Source: Chloropicon primus
Lineage: Eukaryota; Chlorophyta; Chloropicophyceae; Chloropicales; Chloropicaceae
DNA length: 64,000 nt
NCBI GenBank assembly: GCA_023205875.1
Contig: CP060763.1
Span: 1-64,000, forward strand
Direction: 5' to 3'
This document shows, one piece after another, positions 48,954 to 57,655 of the stretch. Below the pieces are notes generated by a model. The model did no database searches. It saw only the letters and a program-made list of their open reading frames with translations, and was not told where the DNA came from. Made by a program: the position numbers and the translations under genes. The number at the start of each line of letters is the position of its first letter. Within the stretch, counting starts at the first letter, position 1.

Positions 48954-51626
48954 ATGATGAGCAGGAGGTATGAGAGGAGGCACTCGGCATTCAGCGGAGC
49001 GCCGAGCTACGGGTCCATCGCAGCGGAGGCCGCAAGGATGGTGCACAATCGGAGGAGGCACGAGGGGAAGCTCCTCCTCCGTCCTGTGTCCTATCAGTCG
49101 ACCAACTACTACTCCAAGATCTCATCTTGGAGCTACCTCGGCTCCGACGACAGGGACGAGGAGGAGGAGGGAGACCACCAGGGCACCCGAAGGGTTGGGT
49201 CGGAGGGAACCGGGTCGCAGAAGCGGAAGAAGCCCTCCCCCGCTCGATTGCTGGCTCGCATGATGCTCGATTCCTCGGAGAGCGAGAGCGATACGGAGAG
49301 CGAGGACGTCAAAGAGGTGGAGTCCAAGGCCGTGGAGGAGGTGGAGCTCAAGACGGTAGTGACCACTGAGGCGGTGTTCTCGACCCCAAAGACCACCATT
49401 GCGGCTACCAGCAGCGAGATGCCCCGCACAGTCACACCTTCAGCCCCAGCAGGGACAGCCGTAACGCCCGCGCCACGCGAGGAAGCGGCCAAGGAGGAGG
49501 AAGAAGATTTCTCTGTGAAGCCGGCGGTCTTGGTGAGCGAAAACAAAGCAGAGAGAGAGATAGTGGACCTTTCGGACATGACACCGCGGCGGAAGCCAAG
49601 GAAGAGAGGAGGAAAGACCCCCGGAAAGGCGCCTGGCAAGACCCCTGGAAGGACGCCTGGGAGGACGCCTGGCAAGACGCCTGGCAAGACCCCTGGGAGG
49701 ACGCCTGGGAGGACGCCGGGCAGGAAAGTCTTGGGTGACATCTCAAACACTTGCACCCCGGTCAAGTCCTCTGCGAGAAAGAACAGGCGTCACCGAGGCA
49801 CGCCTTCGGCGGCATCCAAGTCGGCCACCAAGGGAAAGGGAGGGAGCACGACTCAGGAACAAGCCCAAGGGGATGACCACAAGAACCATGCGGTGAGCGT
49901 TACGTTGATGCCTCCACCCGCACCACCACCGCCACCGCCACCGCCACCGGGTGCCATCGCACCGCCACCACCGCCACCACCACCACCGGGTGCCGGCGCA
50001 CCGCCACCGCCACCGCCACCGCCTAACGGTGCGGCCCCGCCACCGCCGCCATTACCCCTGCTTGGGAAAGCGTTTCAGCTGGGGACCTTGCAGAAGCCAG
50101 TGGTACCGAGGAGAAGGAGGAAGTGGCACTGGGAGACTCTGCCGGACTACAAGGCCGCGGACACCATCTGGAGGGAGCATCTGTACTCCAAGAGGTCGGT
50201 TACGATCGACAGTGAGATGCTGGAGAGTCTCTTCACCAGGGAGATCTCGCCGGTGAAGAAGAGGTCCACGAAAAGCAGGCTCGGGCCTGGAATGAAGCCG
50301 AGTAAGATGGAGTCCCAGCTGGACCAGGTGGCGGGCAAGGGGGGCAAGGGGGGAGATGGGGGAAGCATGGCCATCGTGGCCCTCTTGGACGTGAAGAAGG
50401 CCTCAAACATCGAGATCACTCTGGCAAGATTGACGAGGGAGTCGGGGAAGGAGCCCGAGGAGATTGTGGAGGCCATCAATCAATTGGACGCGAGGTCCCT
50501 GACTGAGAGCAGCACGGTCGTGGAATGCGAAGATGGAAGCGGCGGATCGAGCGAGTGGAGCAGGGATAGCTTAGAGGACACCGCGGAGGCGGTGGACAGG
50601 CTCCTCAAGGTCCTCCCGTCGAACGAGGAGTGCGAGGGCATTTCCCTTTGGTACAGCGACAAGATCAAGAGCGGGGACGCGTTCGATCCCAAGGTTCAGT
50701 TTGGAATCGCGGAAAGGTTCTGCCTTGCGACCCAGCAGACGGTGGGATCCGCCTCCAGACTCGTTTCCAAGCTGAGAGCCACCCGGTTCAAGCTCGAGTT
50801 CGACATCGTACAGGACTTGGTCTCTGACAAGATGAACTTGATGACGAGCGCTTTGAAGGAAATCACCCAGTGCAAGAGCCTGAGCACCCTGATGAACATT
50901 CTGCTGGATCTCGGTAACGCTCTGAACGGGGCCGGGCTGACCAATCAGCACCACAGGTGCTCGGTCCAGATTGCCAGGGGGTTCAAGCTCGAGTCCCTCG
51001 CCAAGCTCAAGTCGACCAAGTCCTTCAACCGGCGGACCACGGCGCTTCACTTTTTGGTCGCGAACATCGAGAAGTGCATGATTTCAGGGGAGGTCAGCGC
51101 TGCTGCTGGAAGCCAAGGGGGAGGGAAGGCGAAACCGGATGCCGCCAAGCACCCGCTGGAGGGGCTCTTCGGCATCATGAGCGAGCTTCCGACCCTGCAA
51201 GCCGCTAAGAGGCTCGTGTACGCCGACTCTCTGGCTCTGATCGAGGAGATGAGGAAGGGCCTCAAGGTCCTGGAGGCGGAGATGACAAAGATGAGCGAGC
51301 AGGGAACGGGCGAGTCCAACAATCAGCTCGAGGAGTTCGTTGATTACGTCAAAGTAAGCATCTCTGAGGTGGAGAACACGTCCCAGGTGCTGCAGAACCT
51401 ACAGAACGAGGCAGGGAAAATGTTTGGCCACGACGTCTCCTCGGCGGAAAGCAAGAGCAAGGAGCCGGCGTACATGTTCAACCTGCTCTACGATTTCCTC
51501 GAAGGCCTCTCCTCTGCCCGGCTGGAGAGAAACCAGGTTGACATCTGCCACAAGGTGAACGAGGCGCGGACTCCGTCGCCGAATAAAACTAAAACCGCAA
51601 CCGTTGGGAAAAGCGACAACAACTAA
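48954..51626 (+). CDS. Formin (FH1-FH2 actin nucleator)
   Basis: 890 residues, intronless. The N-terminus is disordered and acidic/Ser-rich. At about 221-256 there is a run of basic KTPGK / RTPGR units (five-residue repeats). The FH1 domain (about 319-371) has three long polyproline runs split by Gly-Ala spacers and would bind profilin-actin. FH2 follows from about 383 (RRRRKWHWETLPD) and has the conserved LDLGNALNGAG block (about 650) and the coiled C-terminal half. Formins nucleate and elongate unbranched actin filaments. No GBD/FH3, C2 or transmembrane segment is seen, so regulation must come from the unusual N-terminus. Two adjacent ATGs (48954 and 48957). Confidence 0.94.
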   Translation: MMSRRYERRHSAFSGAPSYGSIAAEAARMVHNRRRHEGKLLLRPVSYQSTNYYSKISSWSYLGSDDRDEEEEGDHQGTRRVGSEGTGSQKRKKPSPARLLARMMLDSSESESDTESEDVKEVESKAVEEVELKTVVTTEAVFSTPKTTIAATSSEMPRTVTPSAPAGTAVTPAPREEAAKEEEEDFSVKPAVLVSENKAEREIVDLSDMTPRRKPRKRGGKTPGKAPGKTPGRTPGRTPGKTPGKTPGRTPGRTPGRKVLGDISNTCTPVKSSARKNRRHRGTPSAASKSATKGKGGSTTQEQAQGDDHKNHAVSVTLMPPPAPPPPPPPPPGAIAPPPPPPPPPGAGAPPPPPPPPNGAAPPPPPLPLLGKAFQLGTLQKPVVPRRRRKWHWETLPDYKAADTIWREHLYSKRSVTIDSEMLESLFTREISPVKKRSTKSRLGPGMKPSKMESQLDQVAGKGGKGGDGGSMAIVALLDVKKASNIEITLARLTRESGKEPEEIVEAINQLDARSLTESSTVVECEDGSGGSSEWSRDSLEDTAEAVDRLLKVLPSNEECEGISLWYSDKIKSGDAFDPKVQFGIAERFCLATQQTVGSASRLVSKLRATRFKLEFDIVQDLVSDKMNLMTSALKEITQCKSLSTLMNILLDLGNALNGAGLTNQHHRCSVQIARGFKLESLAKLKSTKSFNRRTTALHFLVANIEKCMISGEVSAAAGSQGGGKAKPDAAKHPLEGLFGIMSELPTLQAAKRLVYADSLALIEEMRKGLKVLEAEMTKMSEQGTGESNNQLEEFVDYVKVSISEVENTSQVLQNLQNEAGKMFGHDVSSAESKSKEPAYMFNLLYDFLEGLSSARLERNQVDICHKVNEARTPSPNKTKTATVGKSDNN

Positions 51627-51688
51627 CACAAACAAGATGGGATATTTTACATTTTAATAACATTTTTTTTTTCGGGGAAGGGTAACCT

Positions 51689-53249
51689 TCAATCCATGGC
51701 GTCCAGATCGAAGTCTTCGTCATCGAGCGGGTGGGACTGAAACAAAGCCTCTTCCTCGTCCGTCGTGTCCCCCTCCCCGCCACTGTACACCACGCTCACC
51801 ACCTGCTGCCCGACGATTTTGAGATCGAAATCAGGGCCCGACGACCTGTCCCTGTCCTGCTGGGGCGCGTTGCTCCGACTCCCCCCTGACTCCTCCGCCT
51901 TGAGATCCATCAACCCTCTCGCGTGCTTGACGCTGTCAGCGTCACAGTAGTCCGTCAGAGGCGGCTCTTCCATCGCGACGACCTCCTGGATTCCTGCTGA
52001 ACTGTCGTCAGAATCCTTCTTCCAATCCACGTTCTCGATTGTCGTTCCGGTCTTGGCCAGCCTGTGCCTCTCTTCCGTGAGTTCGGGGGGCTCCTCCTCT
52101 CCCTCCCTCGCCGAGTAAGCCGCGAGCTTTTGCCTCGCCGACTTCAGCTCCTCAGGCTCTTCAGGGATCTCCACGTCCGATGCATCCAAGTCAGAATCCG
52201 AGGACATCTCATCGAAGGCCGGGTCGCCCTTCTTGTTCGGATCCAGCCCCATGGCTATCCTCCTCTTCCTCCAGCCCTCCTCCCTGACCTTCTTCATGTA
52301 CTCGAAGTTCTTCCTCTGCCTCTCGTCCTCCTCTGCCCTGATCTTCCTCCTCTCCTCCCTCTCCGCTTCGACGCCACCCTCAACAAACGCCTCCGCGCAC
52401 CGCCTGTCGTTCTCGAACACCGGCCTGTCATCCAAGTACTTGAGCTCCGGGAGCATGGCAATCATCTTCTTCCTGTAGTGCCTGATCTTGCTGACCACCG
52501 GGTTGCCTTGCAAGTAAAGGCAGCTGAGCTTTGGCATGTCCCTGAACACCTCCAGCACCTCCACGTCTTCGATCTTGTTTCTCTGCACGTCGAGCACGGT
52601 GATACTCGGACACCCTCTCAAGTGCGCCAGGGACTCCACAGTGGACAGCCTTGTCCATTACAAACGCAAAAGCAAAAGCAAAGAAGACGAAGAAGACGAA
52701 ACAAACAAAGTCAGCCTCAGGATCCAATCCAGATCAATTCACTTCTATCTGCAGGCCCTCTGGTGACCTGGTCACAGCTTTGCCCCTGAAGCACCAGGTG
52801 GGTTGAATCGAGTTGTTGGTTTCATTCCTCGAGCATGCCTGTCCTTCATTCGATGCAAAGGCTCGCTGTTTTGGCTCTCACCTGTTGTTTGCTGCCAAGA
52901 GAGTGTCCAGCTTGTCGAGTCCCTCCAAGTTGGCCAAGCTGGTCAGACGGTTGGAAGACACGTTGAGGTGGCTGAGTTCCACAAGCGTCTGGATGTGGGA
53001 TATCTCCTGGATGGAATTTTGCTGCACGAAGAGACACTTGAGGTCTCTGCACTCCTGAAGCCCATCGAGGGAGTCCAAGCAGTTGCCTTCCAAAAAGATG
53101 GACTTGAGTCCAGTGTATTCTTCCAGATTCTCAATAGCAGAGAAGCCCTGGAAGTTCAAGTAGAGCTTCTCGTTCAAGGAAGGGGTCGCGTACAGGTCAA
53201 GCTCCTTGCACCTCTTCTTCAACCACTCCTTGGTCATGCGTTGGGCCAT
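51689..53249 (-). CDS. DNAAF1 / LRRC50 / ODA7-like dynein-arm assembly factor
   Basis: Exons 53249-52882 and 52649-51689 join as AG|G (donor GTGAGA, acceptor ATGGACAAG) into 442 residues. Exon 1 starts with the family's [20 protein letters not shown] and leucine-rich repeats ([51 protein letters not shown]). Exon 2 has [29 protein letters not shown] and the LRR-cap signature [20 protein letters not shown], then an acidic tail. DNAAF1 is a cytoplasmic factor needed to preassemble axonemal dynein arms. Its presence implies motile flagella at some life stage. The 3' flank has TGTAA on the minus strand (within 51640-51660), which may be the poly(A) signal. Confidence 0.93.
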
Positions 53250-53598
53250 CTTGCACCTCTCTATGGGGTCTTGTGAGGAAGAGACACTTCACTTCACCAC
53301 TTCACTTGAGGACACCGCCACCGCCACCTCCTCGCCTCGCCTCTCGACCTTTGAAAAAACACGAAAATCTTTGAATGGCAGGTTCTTCTGGTTCTTCTGG
53401 TTCTTCTGGTTTCTCCCTCCTAATTAATGAATCTCGAAGACGGATGGCCTAACGTCAAGGGGGTTCGGCTGAACTCAAGGATGGTCTCAGCCTCGAGGAG
53501 ACTGCTTGTGGCGTACAGAGTCAAGATGCTGATGAGGAGAGATGGAGATGGTGGATGAGGCTTGGAATGGATTGCGCGTGCTACAAATGACTTCACTT
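53250..53598. other. Intergenic stretch with a (TTCTGG)n run
   Basis: No gene is seen between DNAAF1 and the Fused-like kinase. A short imperfect repeat of ttctggttc lies at about 53384-53412. Confidence 0.55.
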
Positions 53599-55512
53599 CT
53601 ACTTCTTTCCTTCCAATCGCTTTTTGAGGATTTTCTTCACCGTCAACCACGTGGCCCTCTCCCTGACGCTGGCGTTGTACTTTGCGAGGTTGCACAGAGC
53701 CCCCGCCGCATTTGTCTGGCAGTCCTTCGTCACCAGCAGACCTTCCAAGGCAGTCACGACGCCATTTTCGACCAGCGTCGAGACGAGGAGCGAGGAGTGG
53801 AAGGCGGCATTGCCCACGGCGAAAGCGGCAAACTTTCTTGTGGTTTCATCTCGGTCCCCTAGCCTCTCCACGAGAACGTCGACGATCTCTTCGTCGAGGA
53901 AAGGCTGGTAAAAGTACGCAGAGTGCCTGAACATGTTACCAACGAGGTTGCAGGTCCTCGCTCTCACTGCGGAGTGCTCGTGGAGGAGCAGGGACCTCAT
54001 CTGCTTGTAGATCCCAGCGTGGGCCATGCCCTCGTAGTAGCCAACCCTCGCGATGTGAGACAGCGTGGTGAGGAGTCCACCCTGGATTCTGCCACCAGCT
54101 ATCTCCGCAAGCGACGCCATGAGCTTGATGACGCAGCTTCCTCCATCTTTCGATGTGAACAGGGCCTTGATGTACCCCTCACTGTCGCCCTTGCTCAGAA
54201 GGACAGTCCAAACCTTGGCAAAAGTCAGAACGCCGTGGCGGCAAGAATTTTCCTGGTTTTGGTAGCTACCCTGCCTCTCCAACATCTTTTCGAGGGAGAG
54301 TCTGAAGGCATTGAAGAGTGAATCGAGGCTGCTGGCCGGCAACTGCTTGAGGTCCACCCCCCCTCCTGGCCCCGAGTGCGGGTTTGATGTCGCGTTTACA
54401 GACAGGATCCTGTCCACGAGCCCCGCGAGTTCGTTGTCCTCCTGTGGTGCCTTGCCGCCAACGCTCCCCTCGCTCGATTTGTTCGTCTCCACTTCCCTGC
54501 CCGCTTTCGCATCGTGGGTCGGGGGGGCGCTTGACAAGTTCTCCTTCCCGTTCTCCGCGTTGTTTGTATCCATCTCCCGCATGGCACGGCCGCTGCCGCC
54601 CTTATCTTCTGACGGCTCTTGGTGCTGCAAAGCTGCTGCCGCCCCAGCGACAGCCCCATTCTCGCCCTTCCAAGCCTGGCACTCTCTCAGGGTCATCTGA
54701 GCCACCATCATCTGCTCACTCCGCTTCTCCTTTTCCTCCAGGGTCTCCTCCACGAAAGGGTGGTGCAGCAAGTCGGGCCAATCCAATCGATCCTTTGCCT
54801 TCTTGTTCAAAAGCCCCTTGAGAAACGACTTGAGCTCCGGGCTCATCTGCTTCGGGTACTTCACAGGATCCTTCACGATGTGGTTGATCAGCGAATAGAT
54901 CGAGTTGGTGTAAAACGGCGGCTGGCCCACGAAAAGCTCGTACAGTATCACGCCGAGGGACCACAAGTCCACGGTGTGGTTGTACGGCTGCTCCTGGACA
55001 ACTTCCGGCGCCATGTACAAAGGCGTCCCCTTAATCGAAGTCAACACAATTGATTTCGACGCAATCGCACGAGCAAACCCGAAATCGCACAACTTCACCG
55101 TCCCATTCGCTCCTATAAGTATGTTCTGTGGCTTCATGTCCCTGTGGATAATCCCGTTGCTGTGCAGGTAATGAAGTGCCCTCACCAGCTGCTTCCCTAT
55201 CTTGGCCACGCATTCCTCCGGAAGCTTCTGGTCATCCTCGAGTATCTCGAACAACTCTCCGTGCGCGAGCTCCGTCACCACAACGAACTTGGACTTGGTC
55301 TCGAACGTGTCCAACATCTGTATGATATTCTCATGCCTCAAGTGTCTCAATATCTCGATCTCTTGTCTCAAGTTCTTCAAGTCCTTTTCGCTCTTCCCCT
55401 GCTTCACGATGAACTTCAGCGCCACGATCTGTCCCGTGTGCTTTCGCCTTCCCTTATACACCTTCCCGAAGCTCCCCTCTCCCACCAACTCAATCACATG
55501 ATAGTTCTCCAT
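53599..55512 (-). CDS. Fused/STK36/TIO-like protein kinase
   Basis: 637 residues from the first in-frame ATG (55512); the frame extends to a GTG at 55533. The kinase domain is at the N-terminus: [11 protein letters not shown] (11-21), Lys33, HRD 123-125, DFG 143-145, then [20 protein letters not shown]. These blocks match Fused kinases (fly Fused, vertebrate STK36, plant TIO). STK36 works in central-pair/radial orientation of motile cilia and TIO in the phragmoplast. After a disordered linker the C-terminal third is ARM/HEAT-like ([35 protein letters not shown]). It is about half the length usual for plant and vertebrate orthologues (over 1300), so the helical tail is much reduced. Intronless. 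Confidence 0.92.
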   Translation of the reverse strand: MENYHVIELVGEGSFGKVYKGRRKHTGQIVALKFIVKQGKSEKDLKNLRQEIEILRHLRHENIIQMLDTFETKSKFVVVTELAHGELFEILEDDQKLPEECVAKIGKQLVRALHYLHSNGIIHRDMKPQNILIGANGTVKLCDFGFARAIASKSIVLTSIKGTPLYMAPEVVQEQPYNHTVDLWSLGVILYELFVGQPPFYTNSIYSLINHIVKDPVKYPKQMSPELKSFLKGLLNKKAKDRLDWPDLLHHPFVEETLEEKEKRSEQMMVAQMTLRECQAWKGENGAVAGAAAALQHQEPSEDKGGSGRAMREMDTNNAENGKENLSSAPPTHDAKAGREVETNKSSEGSVGGKAPQEDNELAGLVDRILSVNATSNPHSGPGGGVDLKQLPASSLDSLFNAFRLSLEKMLERQGSYQNQENSCRHGVLTFAKVWTVLLSKGDSEGYIKALFTSKDGGSCVIKLMASLAEIAGGRIQGGLLTTLSHIARVGYYEGMAHAGIYKQMRSLLLHEHSAVRARTCNLVGNMFRHSAYFYQPFLDEEIVDVLVERLGDRDETTRKFAAFAVGNAAFHSSLLVSTLVENGVVTALEGLLVTKDCQTNAAGALCNLAKYNASVRERATWLTVKKILKKRLEGKK

Positions 55513-56203
55513 CCGAGATATCCTCCCATCCACCCAGTCACCCCGCCATGCAGAACACTTCCCTTTCCCTTTCCCCTTCGATGGCTGAGGAGAAACGAAA
55601 GAAAAAGAAGGCGGTGGCGGTCAAATCCTTGCTCCTCCTCCTCCTCCTCCTCCTCCTCGTCGTCGTCGTCTGTCGTTTGTGTCGAAGCGCCTCGCCTCCG
55701 CTTTCCTCCTGACAGAAAAAGAACGAGCTCTGCTGTTTTGAAAAACACGGGAGAGGAGGGAATGGATGATGGTGATGGAGGGTGATGGGAGAGGGAGAGG
55801 GAGAGGGAGGGTGATGGATGGATTGCATGATTGTTGTGTCTTGCTCCCTTGCTCTCTTGGTGTCTTGCTCCCTTGCTCTCTTGCTCTTTCCAAAGAGCGC
55901 TGACTGGATGAGAATGAGATAGAAGAGAGTGGATGATGATGGAGGGTGATGGGAGAGGGAGGGTGATGGATGGATTGCATGATTGTTGTGTCTTGATCCC
56001 TTGCTCTTTCCAAAGAGCTCTCTGACTTGAGAACAGAATGGTGGTGGGAAGAATGCAAGAGGAAGGAGGGAGGGTCGATTGTGATGATGGTAATTGTGGT
56101 TGTGACGGGTAGTGGTCTTCTTGGGCAAGAGGAGAGGTTGGTGGTTGACAACAAACAACGACACGTGTTGAAGGATGACAAAAAGTGTTATCTGCTTTCG
56201 AGC
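55513..56203. repeat. Intergenic region with ~152-bp near-tandem duplication
   Basis: The phrase gggtgatggatggattgcat, followed by gattgttgtgtcttg and ttgctctttccaaagagc, occurs at 55809 and 55961. Inside the first copy a shorter duplication (tcttgctcccttgctctctt) is also present. A (CTC)n / (GTC)n run lies at 55633-55672. Frames crossing the region are repeat by-products. Confidence 0.8.
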
Positions 56204-56486
56204 TCACTTTGCTTCCGTGGCTTCATCCTCCTTCTCCTTCACTTCCTGTTCCTTCTTCTCTTTACCTTGCTTGAAGTAGTCGTCGAGGTCCTCGTTCAGC
56301 TTCGTGGTTCCCGCCTTCTTGTCCTTCAGCATGTAAGCATCGAGATCGTCATCCAAGGAGGTCTTGTCAAGCTTCCTCGGCTTGTCCCTAGAGCCCTTGG
56401 GACCTCTTGTCCTCCCACCGGCCTTGCCCCTCGAGTTCTTCCCTTTCCCAACTTTGCCTGTCCAGTGAAGAAAACAGAAACACACA

Positions 56487-56520
<34 letters not shown>

Positions 56521-56698
56521 ACCATCCGTCAACACAATTCCGGACACAGAAGAGAAGCGTCAAGGAGAAGACGCCGTCAAAAAACGAAGCGAGCGAACCC
56601 TCCTCCTCCCTCCATCCCTCAGCCTCAGTCAAACACACACACACACACTCCCTCGATTCATAGGTCATTTCATCGCAATGCCAAAGAGAACGCACAAC

Positions 56699-56753
<55 letters not shown>

Positions 56754-56840
56754 CGATATCAAGGGAAGGGAAGGATCCCGTCCTCATGCCGTGCTCCTCC
56801 TCCTGCTCCATCCCTCAGCCCAACCCGCTCCAAGGATCTC

Positions 56841-56876
<36 letters not shown>

Positions 56877-57028
56877 CAAAGGAAGCGCCTGCGAAAAAGA
56901 GAGAGAGAGAGAAAGAGGAAGGAGTGCCGAGGCGGAGGGGTCGAGGGACACGCTCTGATGTGATGTGATGCCTCACCTGAAGCTGCCAAGCTACCCTTCC
57001 CTCCCTTGCGGCTGCCCTTGTTCGACAT
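56204..57028 (-). CDS. Small ALY/FoP-domain RNA-export-like protein, two exons
   Basis: Exons 57028-56977 and 56457-56204 join as TCA G|GC (donor GTGAGG, acceptor CACTGGACAG) into 101 residues. The N-terminal half is basic and Gly-rich (KGSRKGGKG, RGKAGGRTRGPKG), like RGG regions. The C-terminal half has two acidic-helix units SLDDDLDAYM and KLNEDLDDYF, the hallmark of the FoP/ALY-REF C-terminal domain that binds the helicase UAP56. A role in mRNP packaging or export is likely. The 519-bp intron is full of (GT)n, (GA)n and (CT)n runs. There is no RRM, so it is closer to Chtop/FoP-like or short UIF-type adaptors than to ALY itself. Confidence 0.8.
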
Positions 57029-57097
57029 GATGCTCTCCTTTTTTGGAGGAACCAAAAACATTTCCTGCTGGAGAGCAGATCAGGAGCAGAGCAGAGG

Positions 57098-57434
57098 AGG
57101 AGGATGATGATGATGATGATGATGATGTTGTTCTTTCCCTGTCTGTCTGTGCTCGTGAAAGGTCAAGGAGAGTGCCTTCTTCTTCTTCTCCTTCTCTTTC
57201 GCCTGAGCTTTGTTATCATGATCATTGATTCATCATCCTGGCGGGAGACCGAGGAGGAGACCGAGGATGGATTAGGAGGGAGAGCAGATGATGATGATGA
57301 TGATGATGAGGACGATGTTCTTCCCTGTCTGTCTGTGCTCGTGAAAGGTCAAGGAGAATGCCTTCTCCTTCATCTTCTCCTCCTCCTTCTTCTCTTTCGC
57401 CTGAGCTTTATTATCTTCCTCGTTGATTCATCAT
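57098..57434. repeat. 186-bp-spaced duplication upstream of the FoP-like gene
   Basis: Two copies, about 57098-57235 and 57284-57434. The block ccctgtctgtctgtgctcgt, running on through gaaaggtcaaggaga, is at 57137 and 57323 (spacing 186 bp) and is unchanged in both, while the (GAT)n and (CTT)n flanks have drifted. Both copies end in cgcctgagctttxttatc and gattcatcat. No gene in 57029-57655. Confidence 0.88.
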
Positions 57435-57655
57435 GAGAAAGGCGGCGGAGGATCAGGATCAGGAATCAAGCAGCATTGTATATGCAATGCCATGAGGGGT
57501 TCTCGCGGTTCTCGGGAGGGAGGGAAGGGCCAATGGATGGACCCCACCCCCTCCTCCTCTTGCTCTTTCGAGAGAGCAATCTCCTGATCCGCTTGTCATC
57601 GGGCTTTCGTAACTCCTCTCACCGCGTTACACAAGATCATCATGGTGTTCTGCTG

